This document shows positions 36,234-46,785 of a DNA stretch of 64,000 nucleotides, one piece after another. Position numbers and translations under genes: made by a program. The notes below the pieces were generated by a model that was not told where the DNA came from, made no database searches, and saw only the letters and a program-made list of their open reading frames with translations. Numbering within the stretch: position 1 is the stretch's first letter; each line of letters opens with the position of its first letter. The stretch lies in assembly GCA_900155495.1 (NCBI GenBank), contig FTLJ01000455.1, forward strand, positions 62,001-126,000. The letters are read 5' to 3'. The DNA is from Porogramme epimiltina. Its lineage: Eukaryota; Basidiomycota; Agaricomycetes; Polyporales; Polyporaceae.

Positions 36234-37461
36234 ATGGCCGCCCAGCTCTGCGCTTACATCCTTTCCCAGCCCATGGAGATGTATACCCCGGGCATCACCC
36301 ACAAGTACAGGCACGCGGCGGGGCAAATGGTTTCCACCATCGCGTGCAAACCGCTCGAGTTCGCGGCCCCGCGACCTCAGAAGCCTCGCAAGTACTACGA
36401 GGCGATCTACAACTGGGTCGACGACGTCCCAGTTGTGCAGATCTCGTGCAGGAGCGACGAGGATGAGGTGAGCTGCATTCCCTATTGAGTTCGCCACATT
36501 GTGGCGAGGCACCGAAGCACCCCCCATACCCTTCACATCCACGCGAGACGGACGCTGACGTCCTTCGCAGGTCGTCCCAGTGGCTCCCAGAGGGGCTCGA
36601 GGCTTCCAGGCCATCGCACCGTGGCCCGCCACCAACGCCTTCGCAGGCGCGGACCACGCGCCACAATGGCCACCCTCGGCGCCACTCGTCGCCAACCCCC
36701 CCAGCTGGGGCGCGGCGACTCCCAGACCCCCAACCAGCCCTCCGAACGCGCTCGCGCTGTGGACCGACGCGGACGCACCCACCGAGAGCCCCGCGCCACT
36801 GCCGGTGGCGTCGCCCACCCCCGACCTGCCCCTCATCGCCCTCACCGCGAACAAGCGCCGCGCCCCGCGCGCGGCCCCCGCGCCGGGCTTCTACATCGGC
36901 GCGGACGGGACCGAGTGGCCGCTGCCTCCCCCGGAGTGCATGCCGCCCTCGCTGGTCGCCCCGTGCGCGCCCCTGGCCCTCAACCACCTCCGCGCGCTGT
37001 CGGCGCGCCGCAAGACCCCCGCCTCGTGCTCGCCCCCCCGCCGCGCGGCGCCGCGCGCCACCGCGTGGCCGACGGACGCCTCCCCGTTCTCGTCGTCGGA
37101 CGCGTCGCCCGCGTCGTCCGCGGACCTTGCCACCCCTCCCGGCCTCCCCGCGCCCGTCGGTGGCGTTGCGCGCGCCGGCGCTCTTCCCGTCGGCTATGGG
37201 CGCCCGGTCGCGATCAAGGCGCGCGTCCCGGCGTCGCCGCTCGAGACCGCGCTGGGGCTCGACGTCCCCCTCACGAACCTCTGGAGCGACGTGCCAGAGG
37301 AGGACAGCGACGTTCCCGGGGAGGATAGCGACGAGGAGGAAGAGGAGGAGTCTGGGTACGTCCTTGGGCTCAGCGGGATGCTGTGGCCGCGTCCGCCAAA
37401 GAACCCCCGCGCGTTCGCTGGCGTCTTCCACCGCGGCCGCAACCCTGTACCGAAGTGGTGA
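36234..37461 (+). CDS. orphan two-exon Pro/Ala-rich acidic-tail protein
   Basis: Not recognised. Exon 1 (36234-36466) reads MAAQLCAYILSQPMEMYTPG, then KYYEAIYNWVDDVPVVQISC: it looks folded. An intron 36467-36569 (103 nt) joins to a single exon rich in Pro, Ala, Arg and Ser (WPATNAFAGADHAPQWPPSA, RAPRAAPAPGFYIGADGTEW). The last 60 residues carry an acidic patch (EEDSDVPGEDSDEEEEEESG) and an aromatic end (GMLWPRPPKNPRAFAGVFHR). Very high GC3. The intron and continuous frame support a real gene. The opposite strand is also open over much of exon 2, an effect of the GC content. Confidence 0.65.
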
Positions 37462-38523
37462 GGAGGCGGAGGATGGAGGGATGGAGAAACATTCGCGATG
37501 GACGCCCAACGCGAACTTCGACGCGTCGGGCATGCACAGGGGGGCACTCACCTGGGGCTGCTACAATGGCTCCTCGTCCCTACAATGCACGGCTAGATCT
37601 ACTCGACTGAGCGAACTTCGTCGAGGCTCCTCGCGACGAGAAGGGAAGGGTGGAGGTGGAGGAACAGAAGACTTTGGAGCACCTGGTGAACACAAGTTCA
37701 CATGGACAGGTTGTATACTTGCGCTGTCGGTTGTCACTTCGACACTGGCTCGCTTTCCATTATCTTTCGGTTTTATCTATTGGTGCTTGATGTACGCGTC
37801 AGAAAGGTTATCGTTTGTAGCAACGTACTGTTTCGTGACATAGTACGCGTTTCTGGGACCTTGAGCAATTTGAGGATTTCAGAAGCAATTTTGTTGTGTA
37901 ACGTGATTGCGCGGGGGAGGGTAGAGGTCGCTTGCCAAGTAGCGCCTGAGAAAAGAGCAGACTGTATGCATATAACGCGTCGACCGTAGCGAATTACGAC
38001 GACGTTGACGACGAGCGAAGAGAACACGGATTTGTCGACGAGACTCGTTAGCGCCAGAAGGACCCACGAGCTGCACGTGATCGACGAGCGCCAAGCCGCT
38101 CCCATTCGCGAATCGCAAGTGTGGCCACCTTCCTCGGATGGAGTCCCGGAAGACCATCCGCTTCGGCCTCTTGGCTCTTTGACAGCTCGCCATGTCCTGA
38201 GAGCGCAGCCTTTCCAAAATATTCCACACACTCATGTTCCACCGGTAGGAGCATTTTCGTAGAGATATATCTAGTCTACCACTTGCCGCGACAGCAGAGT
38301 TTAGAGGCGGCTGGCGATCTACCTCGTTGACTAGGATTCATACCGGTTGATATGGACACTATAGCATGCAGCATTTATCGTGGCAAAGTGTACAGTGTGT
38401 TCGAGTCATACATGGTATATTGTCCTATACGCCCGAGGCAGCATTTAGCATAAAACGTAGGTAACAGGGACGAATGAGCAAACTAGACTTACGAGTTATT
38501 ATACTTTTAAACTTGAGCCATCC
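37462..38523. other. intergenic between convergent genes
   Basis: About 1.06 kb between the ends of the orphan (plus) and ACL4 (minus). AT-richer than the surrounding coding DNA, no coding exon recognised. Confidence 0.5.
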
Positions 38524-39913
38524 CTAAGACATTTCTACATCGTCATCGTCGTCGCTGCCCTCTATGTCCTCCCAACCATCTCCCTCGTCGCCGTCATCTT
38601 GCTCGGGTGACGGCTGGATACCCAGCGATTCCAGTTTTGCAATAAGCTCCCGCGTGTGTTCCAACAGCGGGGCGTCGGGGTGTTCCTGATTCACATGCAA
38701 CTGTATCGCGGTCTGTTTAGAACTCAGCCTCAGAACAAGGTACGGGTTACGCACCGTCTGACATGTCTCCAGACAATCCCTCGCGTCTCGCGCGAGCTCT
38801 TCCCATGTTAGCTCATCGAGCTTGCCTCCGTTCTCTTTGGCCTGTTCGGCCATGAGGAAGAAGCACCAGCCTTCGAGATACCACGCTTCGACCTCTTGAT
38901 CGTCTGATGCCATAATCCCCTGCAAAACCAATAATGCGGGTGTATACAGCGCAAGCTCCAGGAAGAGCTTCACGATCGACAGTCTTGAAGGTATTGGTGG
39001 AAGACGGGGGTCGTCTGCGGCCAAGGTCAGTATGCTGCCTCGTGAAACTATGAGGTAGCGGAGGGCATACCGAGGTCAAGATCTTTCCAAGATGTCCACG
39101 CCTGCTCCAAATAGACCTTCGCATCGTCCGGCCGCTCTTGTGACATCCGTACAGACGCGAGGGCTTGCAACGCCTCGTTGTTCCCCGGATCTGTTTGTAG
39201 CGCGAGATTTAGTAGATCCTCACACGTCTTCTCCGCTGCGGGGTCATCACTGAACAAACCTTTCAGACATACCGCGCGAAGGCGGGAAACCGGGTAAAGC
39301 GAACGCACCATAGGCTATATGAAGGGTCCATCCAGATCTCCACCATCCCAATCAACGCACGAACAATACTCCGCCGTGTCTCCGCATCGTCGTCGCTGGT
39401 GTCAGGGGCGTCGACAGCACGCTCCTTTCCCTTCAGCTGTCCGGAGAGGATGTCTACCGCGGCCTGATAGTGCTTCAGTGCGAGGAGGGGATCTTCGTCG
39501 CTCAACTGAGCCAAATAAAGATGTGCAGAAGGGGGTGGTACCGCAGGTGCTTCGGGGTGCGGAGGAATGAGTGATTCGAAGGTCTAATTTCAGGATGTCA
39601 GCGTTTGGTCCAGGGACCCTGCGGAAGGGCGAGGGGTGAAAGTTATAAAGATCGAGCGCACCTGTTTTGCCGCGAGCAACTCCCCGGACTCGAGCTGTGC
39701 CACTCCAAGTGTCTCCTTCGCCTCCACGTTCTGTGGCTCGCGCTCCAATACCCGCCTCGCGAACCGTCCCGCGAGCTCATAGTCGCATTGCACAATCAAC
39801 GTCTGAGCTTTCTCCAACAGCGCCGAAACAGACGGAGGAGGCGCGGGAGCATCTCCTGTGTTCTCTGTCACAACTGACTTGATCTTGCGGTTTTTTGGAC
39901 GAGTGCGGCCCAT
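38524..39913 (-). CDS. ACL4: TPR assembly chaperone of ribosomal protein uL4
   Basis: Dedicated chaperone that holds nascent Rpl4 until it joins pre-60S particles. Exon 1 starts MGRTRPKNRKIKSVV and gives the first TPR units (LIVQCDYELAGRFARRVLER, NVEAKETLGVAQLESGELLA); then YLAQLSDEDPLLALKHYQAA, ALQTDPGNNEALQALASVRM, DDAKVYLEQAW, DDQEVEAWYLEGWCFFLMAE. The C-terminus is strongly acidic (DDGDEGDGWEDIEGSDDDDD, VEMS), as in yeast Acl4, where such an end suits a basic client. About five exons. Call rests on TPR layout plus basic start and acidic tail; another TPR co-chaperone is possible but less likely. Head-to-head with the gene at 40149, 235 bp apart. Confidence 0.82.
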
Positions 39914-40148
39914 AGTAATGCACGAGAAGGGATAGAGAGGAAAGCCGAAGAAGGGCGGAGCAGAAAGATTATTGGGCGCCTAGATCAGATGGAGGCGCGA
40001 ACCGTGCTTGCTTTCGAACTCGATCATCTCCGCCTACCACTACAGTGCTACTACGTGTATTTTCCCCAATAACCCAAGCTTGACTGCCAACGTGTCTAGC
40101 GCATTCATTCTGACGGTCAAAACCTTGCTCAGCACACCTTGCTCACAA

Positions 40149-41450
40149 ATGGAACCACTGAGCCTCAAAGGCAAACAGAGAGCTCCGGACAACGACGACG
40201 ACGGATTTTTCATGGAGCGCCTCGAAATGCTGTACGAACAAGGGCTGGGAGACCTTCGCGCCTTCTCGGAGCGGGAGAATCGCCCTTTCGAGGAGGTACG
40301 CTTCAGCAAGGGCACGTAAGGGGCAGGCAGCCTGAACGTGAGCTGCCTTAGGTCCAACGGCGAATGGCGGAACTACACTGCAAAGCCCTGTTTGACGGGT
40401 CGGGCTTACAGATGTCGGTCGCGGACAGGAAGAAACTTGGTGTGTATCTTACCTTGGCCATGTGTACCCCACTTGAACAGCACGTAACAGTCAACCGTGT
40501 ACTCCAGAATGTCTCCCAGCAGCTCGAGTCCCTTGAGGTTCTTTCCGGCATGCAGTCTTTCTTCCTCGTTGTCAACCCAAACGACCATGATGACAATGGC
40601 TTTCTCGGCGGGACGACTTTTGGTCGGGAGTTCTGGCGTGGGCACAGAGGATGTGGCGCGGCTGGCGCAGAGCTCTTCAAGGGGAAATGCATACGATCCA
40701 CGCAAAGCCTTTGTTCTCCGCATCCCGGTGCAGTGTTGCATCCTACGGTACAGCCCGTACCATTGGTGCCAGGGACAAGTTCTCGTAAGAAAGGGCCTGC
40801 AAGGGAGCTTAAGACAGAGCTGTATGGCGCCGTTCGCGACGCTCTGAGGTGTGTTCCTCGAAAAAGTATGTATCTACTTCGCTGACCGCCACCTATTACC
40901 AGGGCTACATCCGGTATTAGGAATGCAGAGATGAAATGGACAAACCACTCCAAGCTTGACGTTTATGGGGTGAAAGTGGCTGGCTGGCCGGAGGGCGTGC
41001 CTGTGCAAAACCCGTCAACACTGACCGTGGCGCAAAACAAGATTTTGCTCGACCTTCTGGCGGAAGGCAAACTACACTTCGTGCGCATAGACGGTTCCCC
41101 GGTGCCGGATTCTAGCTTTGCAGTAGCCCAAAATGTGGGCCAGAAAGAGGAAGATGCCATTTTTGAGGATTCGATAGACTATTCGTGGGTGGCTGCGGAG
41201 GGAGATAGCAACTTATCTGTGTCATTGGTGCGTATAGTACTCGAACCCCCTTGCTCGATTATGTTGATTGGGGTGTACATTTTAGGACGGAGGTGGTAAT
41301 ATGTATCGAGCCTCGCCATCTTTGTCCCCAGGCCCAGTCGAACTTGAAGCCATTGGCAGAACGCCATGGGATGCCGGTCCAAACACAGTGATATCTCAGA
41401 CGCAACACAGAGCTTCCACACCGAAACGGCGACGTTTAGATGACGAGTAA
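40149..41450 (+). CDS. basidiomycete protein of unknown function, probably nuclear
   Basis: Four exons. Exon 1 from ATG 40149: MEPLSLKGKQRAPDNDDDGF, FMERLEMLYEQGLGDLRAFS. Exon 2 continues VQRRMAELHCKALFDGSGL, QSFFLVVNPNDHDDNGFLGG and TTFGREFWRGHRG, ending VRDALR. Exon 3: ATSGIRNAEMKWTNHSKLDV, YGVKVAGWPEGVPVQNPSTL, TVAQNKILLDLLAEGKLHFV. Exon 4 ends in a basic cluster PKRRRLDDE that may be a nuclear localisation signal, stop TAA at 41448-41450. The block MKWTNHSKL...YGVKVAGWPEGVP.QNPS recurs in basidiomycete proteins I have met without an assigned role. An in-frame ATG at 40008 exists but its leader looks like UTR. Some middle exons (40430-40700) may contain an undetected short intron. Confidence 0.65.
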
Positions 41451-41505
41451 GAGCGGCGAGGGCGTATTATAATTACTATCTACACTACATTTTAATGCAT
41501 TAGGC

Positions 41506-42643
41506 CTACTTGCGGTCTTCCACCTTCGGCGCATGCTCATAGTCTGCAAAGCCTTGCGAAGCTTGAACGACGTCATCTGGCGCGTCGGGCTCGAGGTGTC
41601 CTTGTGCGTTCCTCCGGGCACTGGAGAGGCATTCAATGCTGTCATAAAGGAGCCAAGTGGTTGCAAGACTCACCGGAAGAACGTGTACGACAGGACAACG
41701 TCGTCCAAGTTCCGGCATGCAGGGTCATCCAAGACGTCGCGGTCAATGAAGAACAGCAACGGCATGTCGATCTCTTCTCCAGCGAGCAGCTTCTGCTCCT
41801 CGAAGCAGAAACACTCGACTTTTGAAAAGTAGGGTGCAATCTGTGAACCCGTCGTCAGCGGGCTTCCGTCTCCGCAGATAATGATACGCGAGCACACACC
41901 CTGTCCGGCGTAACGTTGTACGTTGCAATACCGATAATATCCTTGTCGGATTTGTTCTTCGCGCGGTAGAACGCGAGACTCGTCTCCCCGGGCAGGACGC
42001 TCACGAACCTCTGCTGTGGCACGAACGTCCACGGGAGCGCGTCAGACAGGTCCGCATTGAAGTGCACCTTGATGCGCCGCGCGCCCTCTACAGGTACGAG
42101 CCGTTCCGCCTCAAACTTGCCCATGCCGACCTTGGGGGTGCCCGCGAAGCCGGTCGCGGCACAGAACATGCGATAGAGCGGGACTGCCGCGTACGTCACG
42201 CCAATGCCTGCGATGATCTGAGCGGGACGATTTTGAGCGTCCAGGGGAGTATGGGGCGTGGTAGGCAATGGGAGAGAACATACGACGGCAGTGGTGTACA
42301 TGAGGAGTGTGCGGTTCCGCGCGGCATACACCTCTTGGCGTGTCTTGAAGCGGTGATTGGGACCGGGCGGCGGCGCACGAGAAGGAGGTGGTGGGGGTGC
42401 TGAGCTCGTCGAATTACTCCTCCAGGGTCCCCGTCGAGCAAACGGCGAGACATGGGGGGCCGCGCGGGGTGGGGTGCAGGGAGAAAGACCCTGCTGTGAC
42501 GATGCCTCAGCTTCAATAGCGCTCGGAATGTGTATGAGCATAGGACTTACTCGTACGTGGGGCCGAGGGACGCCTGCGCGAGAAAAAGAGAGACATGGCG
42601 AAAGGCCTGCTCGCCGCAAGGAGGCAGCACGGAGAGGGTTCAT
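41506..42643 (-). CDS. COX11: cytochrome c oxidase copper chaperone COX11
   Basis: Inner-membrane protein that delivers copper to the CuB site of cytochrome oxidase subunit 1. N-terminus is a mitochondrial presequence (MNPLRAASLRRAGLSPCLSF ... RRGPWRSNSTSSA). A transmembrane segment comes after NRTLLMYTTAVV and continues IIAGIGVTYAAVPLYRMFCA. The CtaG/Cox11 domain follows: FNADLSDALPWTFVPQQRFV, ETSLAFYRAKNKSDKDIIGI, and the copper-binding CFCF in YFSKVECFCFEEQ, then MPLLFFIDRDVLDD. Ends VEDRK with TAG at 41506-41508. The start at 42643 fits a 63 nt first intron beginning GTACGAG; a shorter start inside exon 1 (MSLFFSRRR) is possible. Shares a 231 bp head-to-head promoter with the J-protein at 42875. 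Confidence 0.93.
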
Positions 42644-42874
42644 GGCGAGAGCACGGCGCTTGCGATGGGCCGCCTCTTCCCGACACACGCTCACCACCGC
42701 CGCCGGTGCCGCGCCTGGCCTCTCACACCTCTGGTCGATCGGCGGTCGCTCCTTGCACCGACGCCGCTTACGTAGCCGCCAACCAAACGAAAGTTTGAGC
42801 GTGCCCACTGGCCTCACCTCTGCGTTCACAACAGGCGTTTCTTGGCCGGTACTCAGCACTCATCATCAGCCACC

Positions 42875-43929
42875 ATGTCTGGCCCTGCGTCTTCGTCAAA
42901 CACGCCTTCGTCCTCCAGGCAGGGCGGCCCCTCAGCAGATGACATAGAGAAGTTGCTCAGCCGGGAAGCTACCGCTTTCCAGCGGGAGATGGAGGTAGAA
43001 CGCATCCTGAAGGCGTTCAAGCTCAAGTACGTTTGTTCCTGCTCCCTCTTGTGCCCCGCGGATGTGCTCACAGCGCAACGCAGCCCGTATGAGATTCTCG
43101 ACATAAGCGATGAGGCGACTGCCGAGGACGTCAAGAAGAAGTACAGGCAACTCTCGCTCTGTGAGCATTCCCCTGCCACGCCCTGGTTATTCCCTCAGGC
43201 GTAGCGTGGTCCTCGAGTATTGCGCCCATTATTGACCACCATCGTACGTTGCCTGATGTCTAGTCATCCATCCTGACAAGACCCCCCACCCTCGTGCTCC
43301 AGATGCGTTCGACTTGTTGAAGAAGGTCTGTCCCTCCGTCGTGGAACCATTTTGGCCGTGGTTGTGCATGCAACTTATACCGTCGGTGGTGTCTGTTTGA
43401 TTGTTGCTTACTCGACGTATGCAGGCTGAGTCGGAGCTCTCGGACAAGACGAAGCGCGAAGAGCTCGACGCCGTCATTACCCAAGCCCGCGTGTCGCTCC
43501 TGAAGAACCTCGGTCTACCAAATACGGCCAAGGATGACGATCCGAAGCTGAGCTCTCTGTCTCCACCGTGGCGGCAGCAAATGCTTGCCAAGTCGAAGGA
43601 GCTGCTCATCGATGAGGAGGTCCGGAGACGAAAGTGAGTATCTTAGGCAATTGTGGTATTGGCACCGATTTACGCGCTCGAGTAGAGCTATCAAGATGAA
43701 TCTTGCGAATGAGGGTTTGGAGGCACGCAAGAAAGAGGAAGAGGTCAATGCGAAAAAGCGGAAGGCGGAGGAAGATGCTCAGTGGGAAGGTACGACGACC
43801 CTACTATCCCTTTGATGCAAGCTGACGCCTTGGCGGGCAGAGAACCGCGAACAACGTGTCGGCAGCTGGAGAAATTTCACTGCTAGCTCCAAGAAAAAGA
43901 AAAAGTCGAAGGTCGCCGTGCTCGGCTGA
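42875..43929 (+). CDS. spliceosome-associated J-domain protein (DNAJC8/Spf31 type)
   Basis: Homologue of human DNAJC8 and fission yeast Spf31, factors found with spliceosomes. Six exons: MSGPASSSNTPSSSRQGGPS, REMEVERILKAFKL; then SPYEILDISDEATAEDVKKK, YRQLSL; FIHPDKTPHPRAPDAFDLLK (the J-domain HPD motif, intact); AESELSDKTKREELDAVITQ; WRQQMLAKSKELLIDEEVRR; a Lys/Glu coiled coil (LEARKKEEEVNAKKRKAEED); and the diagnostic end ENREQRVGSWRNFTASSKKK, KKKSK. Stop TGA 43927-43929. The NREQRVGSWRNF end separates it from other small J-proteins. Divergent partner of COX11. Confidence 0.88.
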
Positions 43930-44146
43930 GTTTAGACCGTCATCGTTTTCACTGCGTGTATCATAGAGGTACCTTGTCTTGCAGCTGTGCGCATATGTAT
44001 CACCCCTCGGACCACCTTGCATCGTTTGAAACTACTCTCTGCTGACATTACACGGGAAGATACATACAACAAACAACATCCTGCAATTACATGCGCATAC
44101 ACTAAACACTCTGACGCCCCGCGTGACAGTCATAACAACTTCTTAC

Positions 44147-45985
44147 TCAGTCTGATAGCTCGATGACGTCCTCGTCCACCGGTCGCACGATGCGCCTGCG
44201 CACATGCCGCGCCTGGACAGGCACGTTCTCCTTGTCGAGACCGTCGTCGTCGTCACTAATTGTGATAATATCGCCTGCGCCACCGTCCCTCGATCCTCCG
44301 GTGGAAGATATCCCTGGTACCGACGTTGCGTGAGAGCCGGGCGCGGACACTTTACGGGGCGCGCTGCTCGTGCTGAAGAGCGTCTTTGTCGTAGCCGTCA
44401 TCAGCTGGCTTGCAGGTTCTGCCTTGACGACTGTCTGCGTAGACGGTGAAGGTACATGGGGTTGGCTCCGCGCGGCCTCCGAGACCGAGTTCGTGTCAAG
44501 GTACTCCTGTTCGACGCGATCGACTTGCTCGAGGAAGCTAGGGGTGACGTCGAAGTTGAAGTGGAAGTCGTCCGAGCTCGCCTCGCCGAACTGGGGTGTC
44601 ACTTCCCGCTCCTTGCCCTTGCCCTTGTTCGTCTCCTCGTCATCGCTGTCCTTGTCGCCCTCCTTGCTGCCTTCCCGCGTGGCACCCGTGCTGGCATCCC
44701 CGCCGTCCTCGGCGGTTGGCAACTGTGCAGGCCGTGCGCGAGGAGGAGACAGCCCGATCCGCTTCGCGAACTCCTTCATCGAGTCGCCCGCGCCGGGGCC
44801 GATGACAACAGGACTCGCGCGTGTGTCCTTGTGCGCAAGCAAGCCTGAGCTGCTCCCACTTGACGCGGTCGGAGGCGACGGATCAGGGAAGTAATGCGAA
44901 CGCCGTGGTGGTGGGTCCGGAGAGGGCGAGCGGCCCGCGCGGCTGGGGCGCTTGCGGCGCCGCGGCTCGCCGAGATCGTCGGCGTGCTCGAGGTTAGACG
45001 AACCTGCGCGAGGCTCTAGTGGCGGGGAGATCGGTCGCAAGGGGGAGCGAGGAGACTGGGAGGAGGCGGCGGATTGGGCGAGGTCGCGGGGAGGCGTTCC
45101 AGGAACGGACTCCTGTGGCGGGTCGGCAGCGGGTGGATCTTCTTCAGGCACGTCCTCGCTACAAGGGGGTTTGTTCAGTGGGGAACGTCTACAAACGTGT
45201 TGGGCGTGCGTACCCCATGCGGAGCTTGAGTGAACGCAAAAAGATTGCGTCGCGCCTCTCGTCCCGATCGGCCGTTCGGTGCCCTTTAAGCTCGACACAT
45301 CGAGGTTGAAGGAAGGCGACACCACGCCGAATGGTGACGTCCTTGATGAGCAACTATGCGAGAAGATACGTTATTGCGGGCGAGTTGCGCTGTATAGACG
45401 GCTGGCTCACCTTGAATCCAAGAGGGGTCTCACCGAGTTCGAATTGAGGAAGGCTTTTGCACTCAATCGCCGGCAACACCACTTGTCCATCACTGAGCTG
45501 GAGCTGGAGCATAGAACGGGGATATTTGGGCATAGGCTTGCGCTCCTCCGTGTCTCCGTTGGCCCTTAGTATCTGGGACTGCTTGCGATATTCAATGCGA
45601 GACTCGTGGACTTGGAGGAGGCTGTATGCGCTGTGGCCGATTTCCATAATGTTGGTAACTTCGACGAGGATAGGTCCCTTGAGGACAAGGTTGTCAGCGC
45701 CGATGGCGTTCGGCGGGATGCCTGTGCCAGCGACCATGCTGTCTGCGAAGTCAGATTCGAGGAGCTGAGTGTTCACGTTTTCGAGGATTGCAGCCATCTC
45801 CCGTTCCGGGCTCAGGTGAAGCTCTTCCTGTATCCAGGTATAACAGCCCTCAAGCCACTCCTTTTGAACGCAAAGAAGTGAACGATAGTCTCATGGGCTA
45901 TCCGGTCATGACTTACGGGATCTACTGCAGGGCGAGGATACGTCCGTTTGAGCCATTGTATGACTTCGATAGGAGGGGGCGCCAT
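44147..45985 (-). CDS. RMI1: RecQ-mediated genome instability protein 1, long-tailed
   Basis: OB-fold partner of Top3 and the RecQ helicase (Sgs1/BLM) in dissolving double Holliday junctions. Exon 1: MAPPPIEVIQWLKRTYPRPA; exon 2: EWLEGCYTWIQEELHLSPER, NVNTQLLESDFADSMVAGTG, then the OB-fold core GPILVEVTNIMEIGHSAYSL, YPRSMLQLQLSDGQVVLPAI, ECKSLPQFELGETPLGFK; exon 3: LLIKDVTIRRGVAFLQPRCV and DAIFLRSLKLRMG. A final exon adds over 300 disordered residues rich in Pro, Ser and acid with repeated Ser-Pro. The tail ends in IITISDDDD and VIELSD, both resembling SUMO-interaction motifs. The yeast protein lacks such a long tail; animal RMI1 is also long, with a second OB fold I cannot see here. Stop TGA 44147-44149. 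Confidence 0.9.
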
Positions 45986-46785
45986 ACTTAAGTGGCTGGA
46001 AAAGAAGGCGTCAGCGCGGGCAGCAAGCGGTTCGGGATAGCGTAGCACGCACGGGGTTGAGAGATTAATGCGGTTGTACTCTCAGGGAGGTTATGGAATA
46101 CTACGCAGGCCAAGATCCGCGATAAATGGAGTCAAAAGCAGGATAAAGAGTGTGTAGTTGCTGGAGGGCTTGGTGGCCAGGATAACAGACTCGTCTGGGG
46201 CGCGCGAGGAGAGCGAGTGGCATCTGAGCAGTGAGCACACGCGTGAAAACGGAGGACGTCCGCGAACTCACGTCTGAGTTCAAACGCAAATGCGGCTCCT
46301 CCGCCAGGGGTATACTGGTATCAGTCGTAGAGCTTCGTTGGGGACGTTCAACGTGAGGATGGCAGAGATAAAGAGAAGAACGGGTGAGGATTGTGCCGAA
46401 TGGTGGACCGGAAGGACGGTGGGGTGGCCGGATGGTGTGGGAGGGGGACACGGGAGCGTGAAAGAAAAGGAGACCGGAGGAGGGGAGGTGATTCGCCGAG
46501 CACCCTTTAGAGGGGCGGAGGCGGGAGGAAGAGTACAAGGCGTGAGTGTGGCAGAGCCAAGGCTTGGGCAGAACGGGATGCAGGCCCGGTCAAAGACGCG
46601 TTCTGCGACGCGTGACGGTTCTGCACGTGATCCGTTCTCGATGTGACCTCATCGGTTTTCGGCGCGACGCTCGACGGAAGGCGGACACTCCGCCGGAGCT
46701 GAGCTGCGTGCTTGTGTCTTCCGACTTGCGCCGGTTTCTCCTCTCGAGCGCAGCCTGCCAACGCGACATATATCGTACGCCGGTG
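45986..46785. promoter_or_regulatory. divergent upstream region of RMI1 and carnitine acetyltransferase
   Basis: 800 bp between two head-to-head genes. A minus-strand open frame at 46101-46538 contains short hydrophobic stretches in a neighbouring frame but no convincing start, so I do not call a gene. No TATA box recognised. Confidence 0.35.

Noticed and set aside
36295..37551. 418-codon minus-strand open frame
   Set aside because: Antisense shadow of the GC-rich orphan gene at 36234-37461; Arg/Gly-rich composition is typical of such shadows.
21867..41450. Secondary-metabolite or effector gene cluster
   Set aside because: Two proteases and a phosphoesterase are neighbours, but there are no synthase, transporter or tailoring genes and functions are unrelated.
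46101..46538. Possible small membrane protein on the minus strand between RMI1 and the acetyltransferase
   Set aside because: Hydrophobic stretches (LLFISAILTLNVPNEALRLI; YTLFILLLTPFIADLGLR) occur in a neighbouring frame, but I found no start codon or consistent intron to join them.
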